From assembly GCF_021134715.1 (NCBI RefSeq), contig NC_060018.1, positions 3,737,501-3,801,500 on the forward strand: 64,000 nt of DNA, written 5' to 3'. Source of the DNA: Daphnia pulex (lineage: Eukaryota > Arthropoda > Branchiopoda > Diplostraca > Daphniidae). The position numbers and the translations under genes were made by a program. Position 1 is the stretch's first letter, and every line of letters starts with the position of its first letter. A model generated the notes under the pieces. The model was not told where the DNA came from. It was given only the letters and a program-made list of their open reading frames with translations, and searched no databases. This document shows positions 19,810 through 32,856 of this stretch, piece after piece.

Positions 19810-22800
19810 CTCCAGTCTCCATCACATGGTGGACCAAAAGGTGGTGGTGGTGGTGCTGCTCTCCGTCGCCTCCCAGCCGCCCTCCCATTTCTTTGGTCCC
19901 ATCCAGCGGCAGAGAGACTCTCGGGTGTATTATATTATTCTATCTCTCTCTCTTCCATCAACAACAACAACAACAACAAATAACGACATACAAGTTTCTG
20001 CTTCCTCCCACCCCACCCTCAACTCTTTTCTCCTTATTGCAGCACATATCGAGTGCTGTTGTGGATCCATCGGTGGTGGGACTATCATGTAAATGCCATG
20101 GGAGAATGAGAGAGAGAACATAGAGGCATCGCGCCAGGGCCATGCAGCAGGGAATCAAGGAGACATTAGACGAATCGAATCAAGAAGAGGTCACCCTCAT
20201 CTTTTTTGGTTTTTGTTTTTTTGGGTTGTTTTGCGCTAGCTCAACACGGCCAGCAGCAGCGCAGAGAGATACAGGTGTATTTTGTGTTTTTGTTTTTTTG
20301 GGTGGGAATAAGAGTGAAAGAAATAGAAATATAACCCTGAAGGAGAGATAATAAGCTATTATTGCTAGACCCCCTTTTTCTTTCTTTCTTATACTCCTCA
20401 AGGTAAATTGCATCCCGGTACACAACATGTACAGCAGCAGCCAGCTAGCTCAGCTATCACCATGAGGGTGAAAGAAAAGAATCTCAGCAAAGAATCGAAA
20501 TGAATAATGAATCTCTCCGCTTTTTGCTGGGCTCGATTGATTGATTGACTGATTCAAACGGCAAATGGTTACATAAAAGATCGATGGACCGGTTAAATCA
20601 ATTGGTCAGTTCTCTTCTTTTGGGGGTCGAGCTGGAAAAAAAACAGAAAAGAAAAACAGCCACGTCCATGACAGTCAGACGTGGTGTGAAGCAAATTGAG
20701 TTTCTCGGAAAAATGTGTCCAAACAACAGTATATAAATGTATACATATATACGTGTAGATGAATGAATGAATGAATGATTTTTGATTGATTTGAAAGAAA
20801 GAAAAAAAAAGAAAAAAAAATTGAGTTTCGCCATATTTTTGGTTGGGCGATACCCCGGCGACTGGTTTGGCGTGAATATAAATAAATATCGCCGTCTCTC
20901 TTTTTCTTTTCAATTTGACTCATGCGCGCTGCGGAGAACTCTTTCTCTTTTAATGATACCAATCTCCAAATGATTCATTGGAAACTTGCAAGAAAATTAT
21001 TATTATGCGTTTTTTTTTTACAAGGATAGAAGTTGACACCACCACCGGCCCGGATATGGTACAACAACGTCGTCATACCTGCCGCGTGCTGCTCATCTTC
21101 CAAATGGATTTTTCACGAATAAAAAGTAGCAAGGAAGCAACCTTGTAATAGATTCTCAATGTCGAATGCTGTTGTTGTTGTTATTGCACAGCCCATCGGA
21201 ATAATTCACGTACGAACGTCGACCGGAGAGGACAAAGTGTAAAATGTGATGTAATGCGTCGTATAAGACCCCCATGTATACCAGCAGACAAATAACATAT
21301 TAGCAATTAAAGAAAAGATTCACTTTGTATCAAGAAAATGTTGGGGCAGATGTTTTCCAGGTCGAATTGAATTCAGAAAATTACCCGATGACTGTTGAGA
21401 AATTTACGAACCAAGGCACAGCAGCCGTGAGAGGTGAATCGGCCTCGACCCAGACCCAACAGAATTATAAACCCCGCCAGATCACAAAATATAGTTGACG
21501 TTATCATCGTCTTTCATGGAATTTCCAAAACGAAGGTACGAAATTTTTTTTAAATTAGTTTTTTTCAAATTATTGCCGATGGAGTTGCGTTTCAAGTCGA
21601 TTCTGCTTATGTAATTATCCGCACAATTGATCCATTTCATGCAGCCGCTTTTACGAGCAGTATAACAGAGTATATCCATCAATTGGGTAATTCGAACGGA
21701 AGGCGATTAACGGTTTAATTTATACGCGAGCAACCGCCCTCGCAAGATGGTAATTCCGACTATTACGAGAGAAATGGGACAGGTCCAAATGTGCAGCAAT
21801 TACGCAAAAGAGATAGCAATTCTATCATCCGTATTGTGACGCGATAATGTAATATAAATACATGCAGCCGCCGTTGGTTTTTTGACCGGAATCAAGTCTT
21901 TCTGATTTATTGGAGTTTTGTATTCGTTTTGTCTGTTGGGAAAAAAAAAACGAGCGGCGCATAAGTTCGACCGACCACCAGAAGCCAAAACGGACCCCAA
22001 AAGCCAAATAGCCCGAAAAAGGTAATTCGTTTTTCAAACACGGGAATATATAAGGAGAGAGGGAGGAGGAGGGCATTTCACTTTCACTTTCTCCCGACAA
22101 GCGACCGAACGACGACGGACTCTTATAGCACACACACAACATGTGATAGGACACGACGGCGGCTAGGCTGCCTTTCCTCTCTCTCTCTCCTTTTGATTTT
22201 TATTTTATTTTTCCATTTGGCCCCACGGGGCACAGCCGAAAAATAGACGGGCCAATGTCCAGTCTCTTCGTCTCCTGTTAATATCCAAGCAACTATAACT
22301 CTATCACTGCGCTAGCAATGTGCTCTCCCCCTCCAGACTATTGTAGACTCCTGACACACACTCGAAATGCACCGTCTAATCTGGGATCTATCATCCTCTT
22401 ATACGTAGATATGCCCTCCCACTTTCGTCTGCGGCCCAGTCTACTGCTCCTACACACAGTCCCTAATAAGCCCAGCAGTCACTGTGCATCAGTTTCCACT
22501 CTCTTGCTTCCTCTTCCTTGCCCACTTAATACTGGTGGCATTAGATAGTGAGAGACGATGATGCACATTTCCATGACGAGATATTAATAGGTTATGAATG
22601 AACCAGACAACCAGTCGCTGCGTCTCGTCTCTGGTCGTCAATTTGAATTTCCAAAATTATGTTTCCTGTCTGCAAGAGTGCAGCAGGACGACAATAGGGA
22701 CAGTCAGATCTATCCGCTATGCCGAGAACTGATCGTTCACGTAAATGTATTCGAACGGCGTTCATCAGATAAATGTCAAACTGGTCTAGTCGTGTTAACT

Positions 22801-25800
22801 GTAACAATGAATCAACAGTCGGTCGACTGCTTATTCAAGTCGATCAAGTCGGCTGCACGCAGTTTCGGGCTTATTCCGCGCGATGGATCCACGTAGACGG
22901 TGTCTACCTATACCAACACATCAGCCACCCAGCGCATTTCAAGCGAATTGATTCGAGTTGTCAGCTCTCCTGATTTCCAACGTAACCGGCTCCTGTTTTC
23001 TCACAACTCTCAAGTCCATTTTGCTGTGGGAATATTCATTTTTCCTGGTAGCATGGAAGCGAGAGAGAAGTGTTAGATATATCTTCTCTCGGATTATCTC
23101 GAGCGAAACATCGCGCGTCTATAGAGCTACCGAAAAAGAGCCCGCGAAATTCGAATTCATTAGCGACGCGCGGATGATTGAAAGGGAAAAGTTGACGGCG
23201 GCGTTTTAATCAGAGAGCCGAGGCTGTGTGTATGAGAAGAAGAAAGAAAGAAGAAAAAAAATGAAAACGCCATACAACTATAACTATTTAGTTTCTCTCT
23301 AGACCGCCGTTTGAGTTGACTCGACGATCTGGGATTTATTTAGTGAGAGTGAGAGTGAATTTGGTTCTTTTCTGCTTCTGTGGAAATAAGAGACTTGAAA
23401 AAAAAAGGAGAAGGGGAAGACGGCGGTCTGTTGTGTCTGCTGCCTACATCTTACCTGTAATAGTCGCATGCCCAGTTCGGGCAGCAGCACAAATCGCGAC
23501 CCATTCAACGCGCTCTCTAACTTCTTCTACACACACACACACACACATGGAGCTCGCCACTATACGGCTTGTGTGCATAGTATATATATTCTTGTCACCG
23601 CGAATGTGTGTCAAGGAGACGACGGCCCGCGCCAGCACCACCCAACCCACACCTGTAATATCCACCTTATAACCTAAACGTTGGATAGTATAGTACTACT
23701 ATTATACACCACCCAAAAAAAGCCTGAAATAAAACAAAAGACTCAACTAGATTTCTTTTTACCGGCTTCATTTCACTGTCATTTTCTATTTGGACTCGTG
23801 TAATTTGTCGTTTCACTTTTATCGGGGGTGACGTCATTATACACACTACAACACTCGGACGAAATTTTAGTTTTGGGTCGGCAAGTGCAGAGGCACCTTC
23901 TGGGTTACCAGGGCGCGTGAGTGGATGTCATAAAATTCCGGATAAAGAAAAATGGCAATCAAATTGATTCCGTTTTTGCACAATCTGTCTACAGCAATTT
24001 CGATTTCGCGAGTGGTCTACTTATTTATGATATGAAAGTGATTGTTTGCGTTGATTGTTTTTGCGCTTTGATTGCCGGCGTGACATTGACACCAACAACA
24101 ATTCGGATAAATTTTTATGGGTGTATAGACATTTCTGCACGATCATCAATGACCGGTGATGGTAAAGAGCAATTTAATAGTCTAAAAGTTTCACTGGAGT
24201 TGTTTGCCCTTGGCCGTGCCAGGTATTTTCAAACAGCGGGATATGATTGACCGTCAGCTCGTGACCTAAATGCTGTTATGCCAAAACATGTCGCTACTAT
24301 CCCACAACTTGAGTATTACGGACATGTGGTTTTCCCGGGCTGTGGCAACCATTTCATCATCCTATCCATTTTTTGAATTGCGCGCCTATCGGTTAGTTAA
24401 TAAAAGAAAAGGCAAATCAATGCCAGCATCCTTGAGAAGAAGAAGTTTCATCACTCACACATGTCCGGGTTCGTTGGTGATACACGTCCTAATGATTATA
24501 TTCTCCCACGGTCATAATAATTCGCCGGCTGAGCGACAATGATTACATCGCACACGCCGGAATGAATCGATTCGGACGGAGAATCGACCGAGTCATAATA
24601 AATAAATCAAACAATGCGGAACTGAACACTGTTAGTGCTGGATGAGAGTCAGTCCCCACATGATGCAGGATATACGTAAATACACACAATGACTGAAGGT
24701 CCAGCGATAATAATAATAATAATAACGTACAGCAGACGGAGAGAGAGAGAGAGAGAGAATCACATCCTGCTTCGCAAACAACAGGAATCGATGCTGTCAA
24801 CATAATAATCAATCGAATGGATTCGCCGAGGCAACCAGGATCCTCTTTCCTCCTCCTCCTCCCATGCGCCTGTGTTTACTTCTATCCATCCATCCATCCA
24901 CAATAGGATGCTGTGTGTATCATTATGAATTTTATGTAGGGAGACTGCAGAGTCACAGTAGATGGTATTGTGATGGAGGAATACAATATAAATGGCGCTC
25001 TCCATATTCTTCTGTGATTCTTTGCTGGTGCAGTCAAGGATGCGTGAGATATCTCCATTACGGCCATTAGTCTCTGCTGGATGCCTGCCTGTTCATCCAT
25101 CGACCGGCCATCCAGCACAGGGGGAGAACGGGGATTCAATTTGGTGGGAAATAAACTCGTAGGCTCAGATGGTTGGAGACGTGAGAAGAGAAACGGCGAA
25201 TCAAAAAGGATAGAAAAATCAGCGGGGGAGAAGAACGCGGACGTGAGCGGATGGCCGTGTGGATGAGAGAGAAATAGAAAATGTTGCGATACGTTCGTGC
25301 CGACCAATTTGCGATTAGATAAAAAAAGAAAAAAAAAAGAAACATCAAGCGAGCGGCCGTGATGATTATTCACGTCATCTCGTCACGAAGGTCCCGGCCA
25401 ACGAATGGGCGATCTTTTCTTCCATCGCCTCGATCGTCCCATCACTGGAATGGCAAAAGTGCAACAACAAAAGGAAAAATAACAACACATACTACAACAG
25501 AGTGTGCTGGCGACGGAGTAGTCATCGGAGAGGAATGTCGGTATGAAAAGTGGCTGGAATGCGATGAGATATGCCAAAGCCGCAAACGCCACAACCGGAC
25601 AGAGAAATGCTGTACAAAGTTTCATTCTCCCCGCATCGTGATGCGAGCGTCATCGATAAAAAACACCCGCGCCGCTTGGCTTGGCATCAAACTATCAAAG
25701 CTCATCCTCATCCTCATCGCGCTGATGTTGGGCTGATGCATTCGTGCGAGCTGTTATTCGTGTTCCCCACATCATCAGCTTCAGCTATTTGTTGATGCCG

Positions 25801-27029
25801 GCTGATTGATTGGTTTCATTCCTTTTTTGGCGAGGTGTTGTTTGCTAGATGATAATTATTTCGCAGCCGGACTGCCATGGCGCATAACGGTCAGGTGAGA
25901 CAGCCGAAGACGGTCGGACTGGCGACGCTATGTATAACCCATAAGACACTATAGGCGATTTACATTGGAAAGGGGGGAGAGCTATTGATGGATAGACAAC
26001 ACAAGCGCGCTGACATGTGTGTAGCATCCATCCATCTATCCCAGGCAGGCAGCATATTGCAGTGTATAATCTTCCATTGATCCAAGGCATTGACAGGAAC
26101 GCAGCATGAGCGGAATTAAAGCAAGAGAGAAGATTAGGCCGGACAGGCTGGCGCCTTCCTTTGTGTGATGAGACGTCTCAATAGATGAAGCATTTCATCG
26201 TCGTCGTCGTCAGAGGGTTGTTGTTCAATCAAGAGTTGTACAGCATACCTGTCTCTATTGGGGAATTGCTTTTGAATAATGGATATACAACTGCCTATTT
26301 TTAGAAATGGATCCACTATACGGACCTGTGCTGTGCTGTTGAACTTGACTTATTCAAGACATATTTCAGCCGCATTGAATGTAACCTTCGTCGAATAGAA
26401 TGCCTATATATCTGATGATGTGCCTATGTATGTATAGTAGGTCTATATTTCGTGTGATGGAATGGAACACGGATGTTATATGATTCCAGATGCTGGGGTA
26501 CGCATCGGATTAATTTTCTACTTATTTATAGTTATGACGCATATAACCAGACACGTATTAAATGTTGAAGTAGACATAGATTCACCTCCTAATGACCTAA
26601 TCCTTATGGTGACGCAGAGTTACTATACGGAATATCCGGAAGTTTCGAGAATATATATACGGTCCCATTTCTCTTTGTACCTTTAGAGTCCACACATAAA
26701 AAGGAATCCCCCAAGCAAAAGAGTAGAGGCAGAAAGGGGAGCTCCCAAAAGTGTAATGCGAGACTTATACCTTCGAGGGTATAATAATGAGACATTGAAC
26801 AGGCCCACAACAAATCAGAATCGAAGCAGCATGAACTTGAAATCATTAATTACATATACCTAATTACGTCGAGTTGCATCATGTGTTGGAAAGAGGTTCG
26901 GATGACTCATTAGTCATCTAATCCCTATGCACTACTACGACGTAGGCTATATATTTACTGTTTAGTATTTATGTGAGGACGTTTTCATTCCCTCTTTGCT
27001 TCCAAATGGCTCCTAGAGAGTCTTATTGT
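19810..27029. other. 7.2-kb gene-poor region, upstream of the three-FAS1 gene
   Basis: No gene supported. Contents: simple repeats ((GA)n near 24737, (ATA)n near 24705, CA runs near 23530), many short chance ORFs, and one protein-like open stretch without a good start at 21304-21498. It may hold distal regulatory DNA or noncoding transcripts that I cannot see. Confidence 0.45.
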
Positions 27030-27812
27030 GGAGGTTTCGGTCTAAAATTATCTACGGGTTTCGTGCAAATTTTTACTTTTATTTTGTCTGTGGTAGTACG
27101 GGACTCAGACGAACTATTAGGTACTCAATTAATACATCAGCGGGCTTAGAAGACCGCTTTTATCGCTTTTGAGCCGTTTAGATTTGGGGGGTCGATTTTA
27201 AATAATTTCTATCGATATCTTAAAATGGCTAATAAGAATATTGGTGTCGTCTGCTTTCGCTTTGTTTATCAGTTTCGAACAAAAGTGTGATCGTGGTATC
27301 GGCTCTGGTTGCGTCTCTTTACGGAATAATTTAATACACACTCCATGCTGTTCAGCAGGTAAATAAAACTAAGAATACAAATGGAATAATTATGAGAGCT
27401 TAAATGGAAATGATAAATGGGTTCAAAATGTGTGAAATGTCAGTTTCTGACTAGCATTTAACATGTAAGCCCCATGTTGATGCATGGAAGTTTGTTTGCA
27501 CTATGTAACTTTCTTCTTTGTGCAGGTATTAAGGCCACGCCAGCCATCATAACCACAAGATATGCAAGTTTTGCTTGTAATGGTATTGACCTGTCATCAG
27601 CAATTATCTTAGCATCATCGATTGGGTAAGGTTTTTTTGTCCCTTATATTCCTGTGACTTGCTAGATATTTTAATGATGACATGACATGCATACCTGCAG
27701 TGCATTATTACATGGTACTGTCTCATTTTCAACTTGTTTGTGTTAATACTTTCCGTAACCCATTTTAAATTTTTAATTTAGATAAACAGCATCTCTTTTG
27801 ATTGGATAAACT
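27030..27812 (+). repeat. Inverted segmental duplication, copy 2 (promoter plus exon-like blocks)
   Basis: Plus-strand counterpart of 1-1005. Shared blocks include the upstream AAAATTTGCACGAA-like string near 27070, the GTCGTCTGCTTTC segment near 27246, a first exon with donor GTAAATAA near 27359, the middle block 27527-27628 (acceptor TTTGTGCAG, donor GGTAAGG), and the third block after TTAATTTAG at 27782. Divergence is substantial, so the duplication is not recent. Frames are not conserved between copies. Confidence 0.6.
27210..27217 (+). promoter_or_regulatory. DRE motif TATCGATA
   Basis: A perfect DNA-replication-related element, as found in insect housekeeping core promoters, about 150 bp upstream of the conserved first donor of the duplicated unit. 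Copy 1 has a degenerate double version near 804-816. Confidence 0.55.
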
Positions 27813-30800
27813 ACCGATGGCGCTGTCGGTCGAGTTAGGGATCTCTTCTTCCCTTTTCTCGAAATTCCCTCTGCCCTCGTGTACACCCATATGTGTGTGG
27901 CTTTATTCTTCATTCACGAGGACGCGGGATGCCCTTTTTCCCATCCCGCCTGGTCGATTCAACTATTCTGCGGATGGAGCTCTTGTGGATGCCTGGCCGT
28001 ATTTCCCAGGCTTAAAAGTAGGAAACATTCATCTCTATTCTTCCTTTATGACTATTTAGTGGCATTGATTATAAATCATTACATAGTACGGCGCGGTACA
28101 GAGTACGATTACTCCTGAGCTAGGCGGTTGACTGGAACTGTTTTCTCTTGGCGCTTTTGTTTACTCAGTTGGGTTCATTCACTTCATTGAATAACCAATG
28201 AAAGTGGGAAACTTAAAATTTTAAATTTTAAAATTAACTTATTTGTAGAACTACTGCAGATTAGGCCCGGTTTTGTACCTCACAGCTTTGTCTGTTTGTA
28301 AATAATCAAATTCAAACATTTCAAAAAAACACTTCTAGAAAATGTTATGACCAAGTAGGACCTGCCGCCACACCGGCACCTCCTCGCTAAAGTTTGAATA
28401 TGATTGTCTTAAAATTTCGTGAAGGATCGAGTAGACCGTCCCCAACGAAAATGCAAAGTCCCTCTCGCGGGTCTTGTTATTTTTCGGGAGGAAAGGTGAG
28501 CGATCGCCTGGGTCAGGTGATTGACCAGCAGCGCCTGTAATACTAGTTATAGATACAATCTATAGATAGGAACGAATAAGAAGAAGAATGAAGAGGCCGT
28601 TGAAATCAAATCCATCTTTTTCTTTTGTATCGTGACAGCTCACAGCCAAACCAAAATCTGACCTGACAAGACGACCGGCCATCTTCCTCTTGTTTCTCGG
28701 TAACTTTTGACAGGCAGTTGGGCTCTGCTGTTACTCCTCCTGTCCCAAAACAAAACGGTGGGCTCCCACTACATAAAAGATGAACAAAAAGCCAAGGCCG
28801 GTCGGGCGTCCCGTAATATGCGTACCAAGTGTAGAAGAATCTTCCCGTTGTCTTGTCTCGTTTCATCACGGACTGGCGCGTACGCCAGGACATTGGGCGT
28901 CGCGGCGCCAATAGTCCGTCACTCCCGAAGGCGTCCCAGAAGAACCCTTTGAGCACCGAGCCAACAATTAGGGGGGAAAAAATGTTTTTCTGTAGATGAA
29001 TCAATGGAGCAACCAACGCCAACTAAGAAACGAAGAAACGAAGAAACAAAAGAAGAAGAGAGATGCAATCAAAAATCAATATACCTACAGACTTTTGGGA
29101 GCTGCAGGATTTGCGAGCTAGACAAGAGAGAAATGATACGCCAGCAGCCCAGATGGGAAATGGAATGGGGGGAACAATCAGCACCCTCCTTATTATTTCC
29201 CTCCTTCTTTCGTTGCACCCTCTTGAATCTCTCTCGCTATAATAATTCTCTTCATTTTTTTTGTTTTGTTTTACGAATAAAGAGAAGAAATTCTATCGAT
29301 CAAAATCTTTGCTTTCATGGCTACAATGGTATAGCCGGCCAGACGGACTGACAGAGTCGTTTATATGGTTTACAGTCTATATGCACTATCAAATAAGTTA
29401 TGTATATCAAAACTACAATACAGATTCACGTAAGAAGAAGAAGTGGGGGGTAATAAATGACCGCGGGAAACGATTGCGCAGCAGGTGCACCAGAAGGGCT
29501 CGCTGCTTTCGTCTCTATATAAGAGAAAAGATATAGGAGGCAATCATTAGAAGAATGTCTTCGACTTTCTTCGCTACTGGGCTGTGCGCTGAACTTAACT
29601 GCTGGCACGTGCCATTGATTTAGACAGGCGGATCAGACATTCGCAGAGCGAAAATTAGCATCAGCTTTATTTCACTGTAGAACGTGAGCGTCATTTTGCA
29701 CTGCCGAGGGAATTAATCATCATTCTCCTCCCATTATTATAATCGTTTGTTGTTGGGAGTGAGACTGGCTATGAGTATTGGACTCAATTTTCTCCCAAAA
29801 TTCTCCACCGGTTTCTTCCACTGAAAAAGCTCAAGGCAATAGACTGACGGATGAGATGCTCTTTGTTTACACAACCAGGAAAAAAAAATAATGTAGAAGA
29901 AACAAAAGCTCAAATGGCTCCAATCACCAGGCTGTTAGCGAGGAGGTGCGTGTAAGTAAAAGAAAAAAGAAAAGAAAAGAAGAAGGTGCCAGGGCGTCAC
30001 GGCGCCGCGTCTATTTTTCCCTTGATAAGATTTTGGATTGGATTGAATATAAAGAGGCGGAGAAATCGGCAGGCGCTTTTCATTTTATTAGAATTCTTTT
30101 CTTTTTCGTCGTGTCTCTGGAACGCGTGCGTGGAATACAATCCCCCCTCCTAGGCTCCCGCTTTATCATATCAAACAAACACCAGCAAAGTGTATGCGCG
30201 TCCAGTATCTTCTGGCACCGGTGATGGGGCAGCGCGGCTCAACCCAACAACACCAGCAACAACTGATGCTATACAGCAAACAACAACACAAACTGCATTC
30301 CGGGACGTTGAGGCGCCGCCTGCAATGGCATGCCAATCACACACTCAACAAAAGTATAACCCGAAACGCGTGTGTCCCGTGCGTGAAGAGAACAAGGCAG
30401 CAGCAAAACGTTGAACTCGCAACTCTCTGACGGACGGCCTCGACACAACTATTTTTTTTTTTTTTTTTTGTTTTTATTATTATTGGATTTTTCTTCTTCT
30501 CTTTGTGCTGGAGGTCATCATCTACAAGTCGGCCAGGCGCCCCGCCTAATTTTTAATTTTCAAAAAATGTTGTTTGCTATTTCTTTGCCAATTCAAACAA
30601 CTGTTATGGGACAGATGAACTGTTGTATTAATAACTTGATAATAATATCACATTCACAGAGTATTTTGCAACCGGCTGAGACATTAACAGGTTAATCATA
30701 TGGTAATTTACTGCTGAGACTATTGATGGAGCTAGGAATAAGAACAAAGAAGAAATTGGAAAATTTCGAATAGAAAATAATAATTTAAGAAAAAAGAAAT

Positions 30801-31759
30801 GAAATCCTTGGAGCGGATCTGCATAATCATCCGTCATATTCGTCTGGCCCTAGTTAAGGGACAAGGAAGACTGGAGACGAGGCGCCAGTAGAGTTGGATT
30901 ATTCATCCGATTACAGCAACTTGCGCAAGTCACGATGATTTCCCCCCATCACCTAAATTTCCAAAATATAAGGGCCATGGACAATTCAAAATTTCTTCTC
31001 GGTAGTACGCGTCTCTGCTGGCTGGATGACATAATCTTAAATAAGAATTCCAATTTTTGATTTTCATTTTGCTAAGGCACTACCTTGGATCGATCGCCAA
31101 TTGCGTTAGTACCTTCATTTACAATTAGGGGGCCAACATCAAACAGTAGCCGCTGGCGGCCAATAACTCATCAGCACATATCTCTGCTCATATCCGATGG
31201 ATATCCATTTGTTAATCAAACAGGAATTAGCAAAATTATGCGCACAATAAATGCGTGTTGCAAAGTTCCCCGTTGGACTCGACAATTACACTGTCGACTG
31301 ACTCTAATCAACTCTCTCTCTCTCTCTCGCTACTTTGTTTTTGAAAGCTAAACATATACTGTAGCTTGTAGCACTAGGCACTACTGCTACTAAATGGACT
31401 CTTTCCACCTAGATAGAGATAGAAACAGCGCCAGCAGCACAGGCACTATAAACGCCATTAGATTCCATCAACTCTCTCTCATCCCAACGTTCTTTTATCG
31501 ACTGATAAAACTCGTTAGGAAGGACCAAAACGGCTACGGTGTAACAGAAAAAAGAGTCGAACAATGGAGAGAGAAAATAATTCGTTATTATTGCAAGGAG
31601 AGAGAAAAGGAATAATAACAACAATCGACGTGTAATCCAGAGGGAGACATTATTAGTTTTTCCATAAAAATGAATTGGCTTCAAATGGCATTTGTTCCTA
31701 TTGGCTTGGCTTTTACTGCACTTAAAAAAAGAAACACACACAACAACGAAACGACAGAA
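27813..31759. other. 3.9-kb region, no firm gene
   Basis: Contains an exon-like ORF at 28400-28495 ending in a GTGAGC donor and a second open stretch from about 28993. Joined in frame they give a short basic peptide without recognisable domain (see findings). Otherwise simple repeats, including a T run near 30450, and chance ORFs. Confidence 0.35.
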
Positions 31760-32856
31760 TTATTGCTGAGGTGCACCGTTGCACTGAGGAGTTGACGTTG
31801 GTATCGAATGGATGGGGGCCGTCATCGGTGGGAGGAAATGGGCTCGAAGTTCGTCGCTTAATCGCCCGACTTCCCCGTCCTCCTTCTCCAGCGAACGGAC
31901 CAATTGAAGAAACTGCGCTGCACCTGCCACAAAAAGAAGAAGAAACGCAAACAAATGTCGACATCAACTCTCAAAAGTCATCAATAACAAATCACAACTG
32001 ACAACAAGAGCGCCGATCGATTGCGTCACATTAGATCAAGTCAAGCCGAAAAAACACATGTCGTTGAATTGAATTTACATAACTAACATAAGTCGGCATG
32101 ATTGTCGGGCTGAGCAAAGAAGAACTGCAAAAGGTAAAAGATATGAGAGGCAAACATCTGCTATGCACAAACATCCATTAAGCCACCATAAAGGACTGAT
32201 GATGCTAAGGAATGAGAGCATAGCACATAGCAAAGTTGGATGGTCCTTCCCAAAACTGGTGCTAACCTTCAACTTTTCAACTTCTCAGTTATTCAAAATC
32301 CAAAGTATGTTTCTGTTGGTACTAATATAAAACTTTTACCCATCTATGATTCTGAGCATTCAAAGTTCATGTCCTGACCTGCATGACTTATTTTCATTTA
32401 ACAAAGATTTAACATTCAGCAATATCGTGACTGCTGAGATACTGAAAGTTTGTTTTTACCTTCACCATCTCCAGGAAACCCAAAACGTTGAATAACCTAA
32501 AAAGACAAGTTGAAATCAGAGTGCTTACAAATGTGAAGAAAAATATAAAAGTTTTTAAAAAGGCCAAATGAAAGGAGAACACAGTACCTCTAGCTGGATC
32601 TGGGTAACTATGGGGAAAACCTCCCTCATGACTTTAACCATGTCGGTGCCAGCAAGCTCTCTAGCCCGGGCCAATCTCTCTGCATTTCCTGGTTGGCTCA
32701 AGGCTGCCAATATATCAGTGCATGCCTCTGTTTCAAGTTCATTGGGTTTGAAATGTCATCATAGAGATGCCTCATTGACGAAAATGGTATGATACCAAAA
32801 GCACAAAACATACCTCTAGCCTTTTCGGCGTCGAATCTTAGGACACAGTCATTCAT
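31760..32856 (-). CDS. Protein C10 (C12orf57/GRCC10) homologue, 127 aa
   Basis: Four exons (32814-32856, 32588-32727, 32460-32496, 31760-31923) with GT-AG borders give 127 aa, against 126 in human. The start is the first in-frame ATG after an upstream stop. The protein matches vertebrate Protein C10 along its length: an N-terminal helix with an AEKAR segment, then the block TDMVKVMREVFPIVTQIQ, IQRFGFPGDGEG, LVRSLEKED and the hallmark LFLPP-like LRAHFLPPMT. The family is small, soluble and helical, widely conserved in animals, and linked in humans to Temtamy syndrome; its molecular role is poorly known. No signal peptide or membrane segment. It stands alone in a gene-poor stretch. Confidence 0.88.

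Noticed and set aside
27802-28059. 85-codon ORF starting MDKLPMALS
   Set aside because: It begins at the edge of duplication copy 2, has no domain, and copy 1 runs off the window so conservation cannot be tested.
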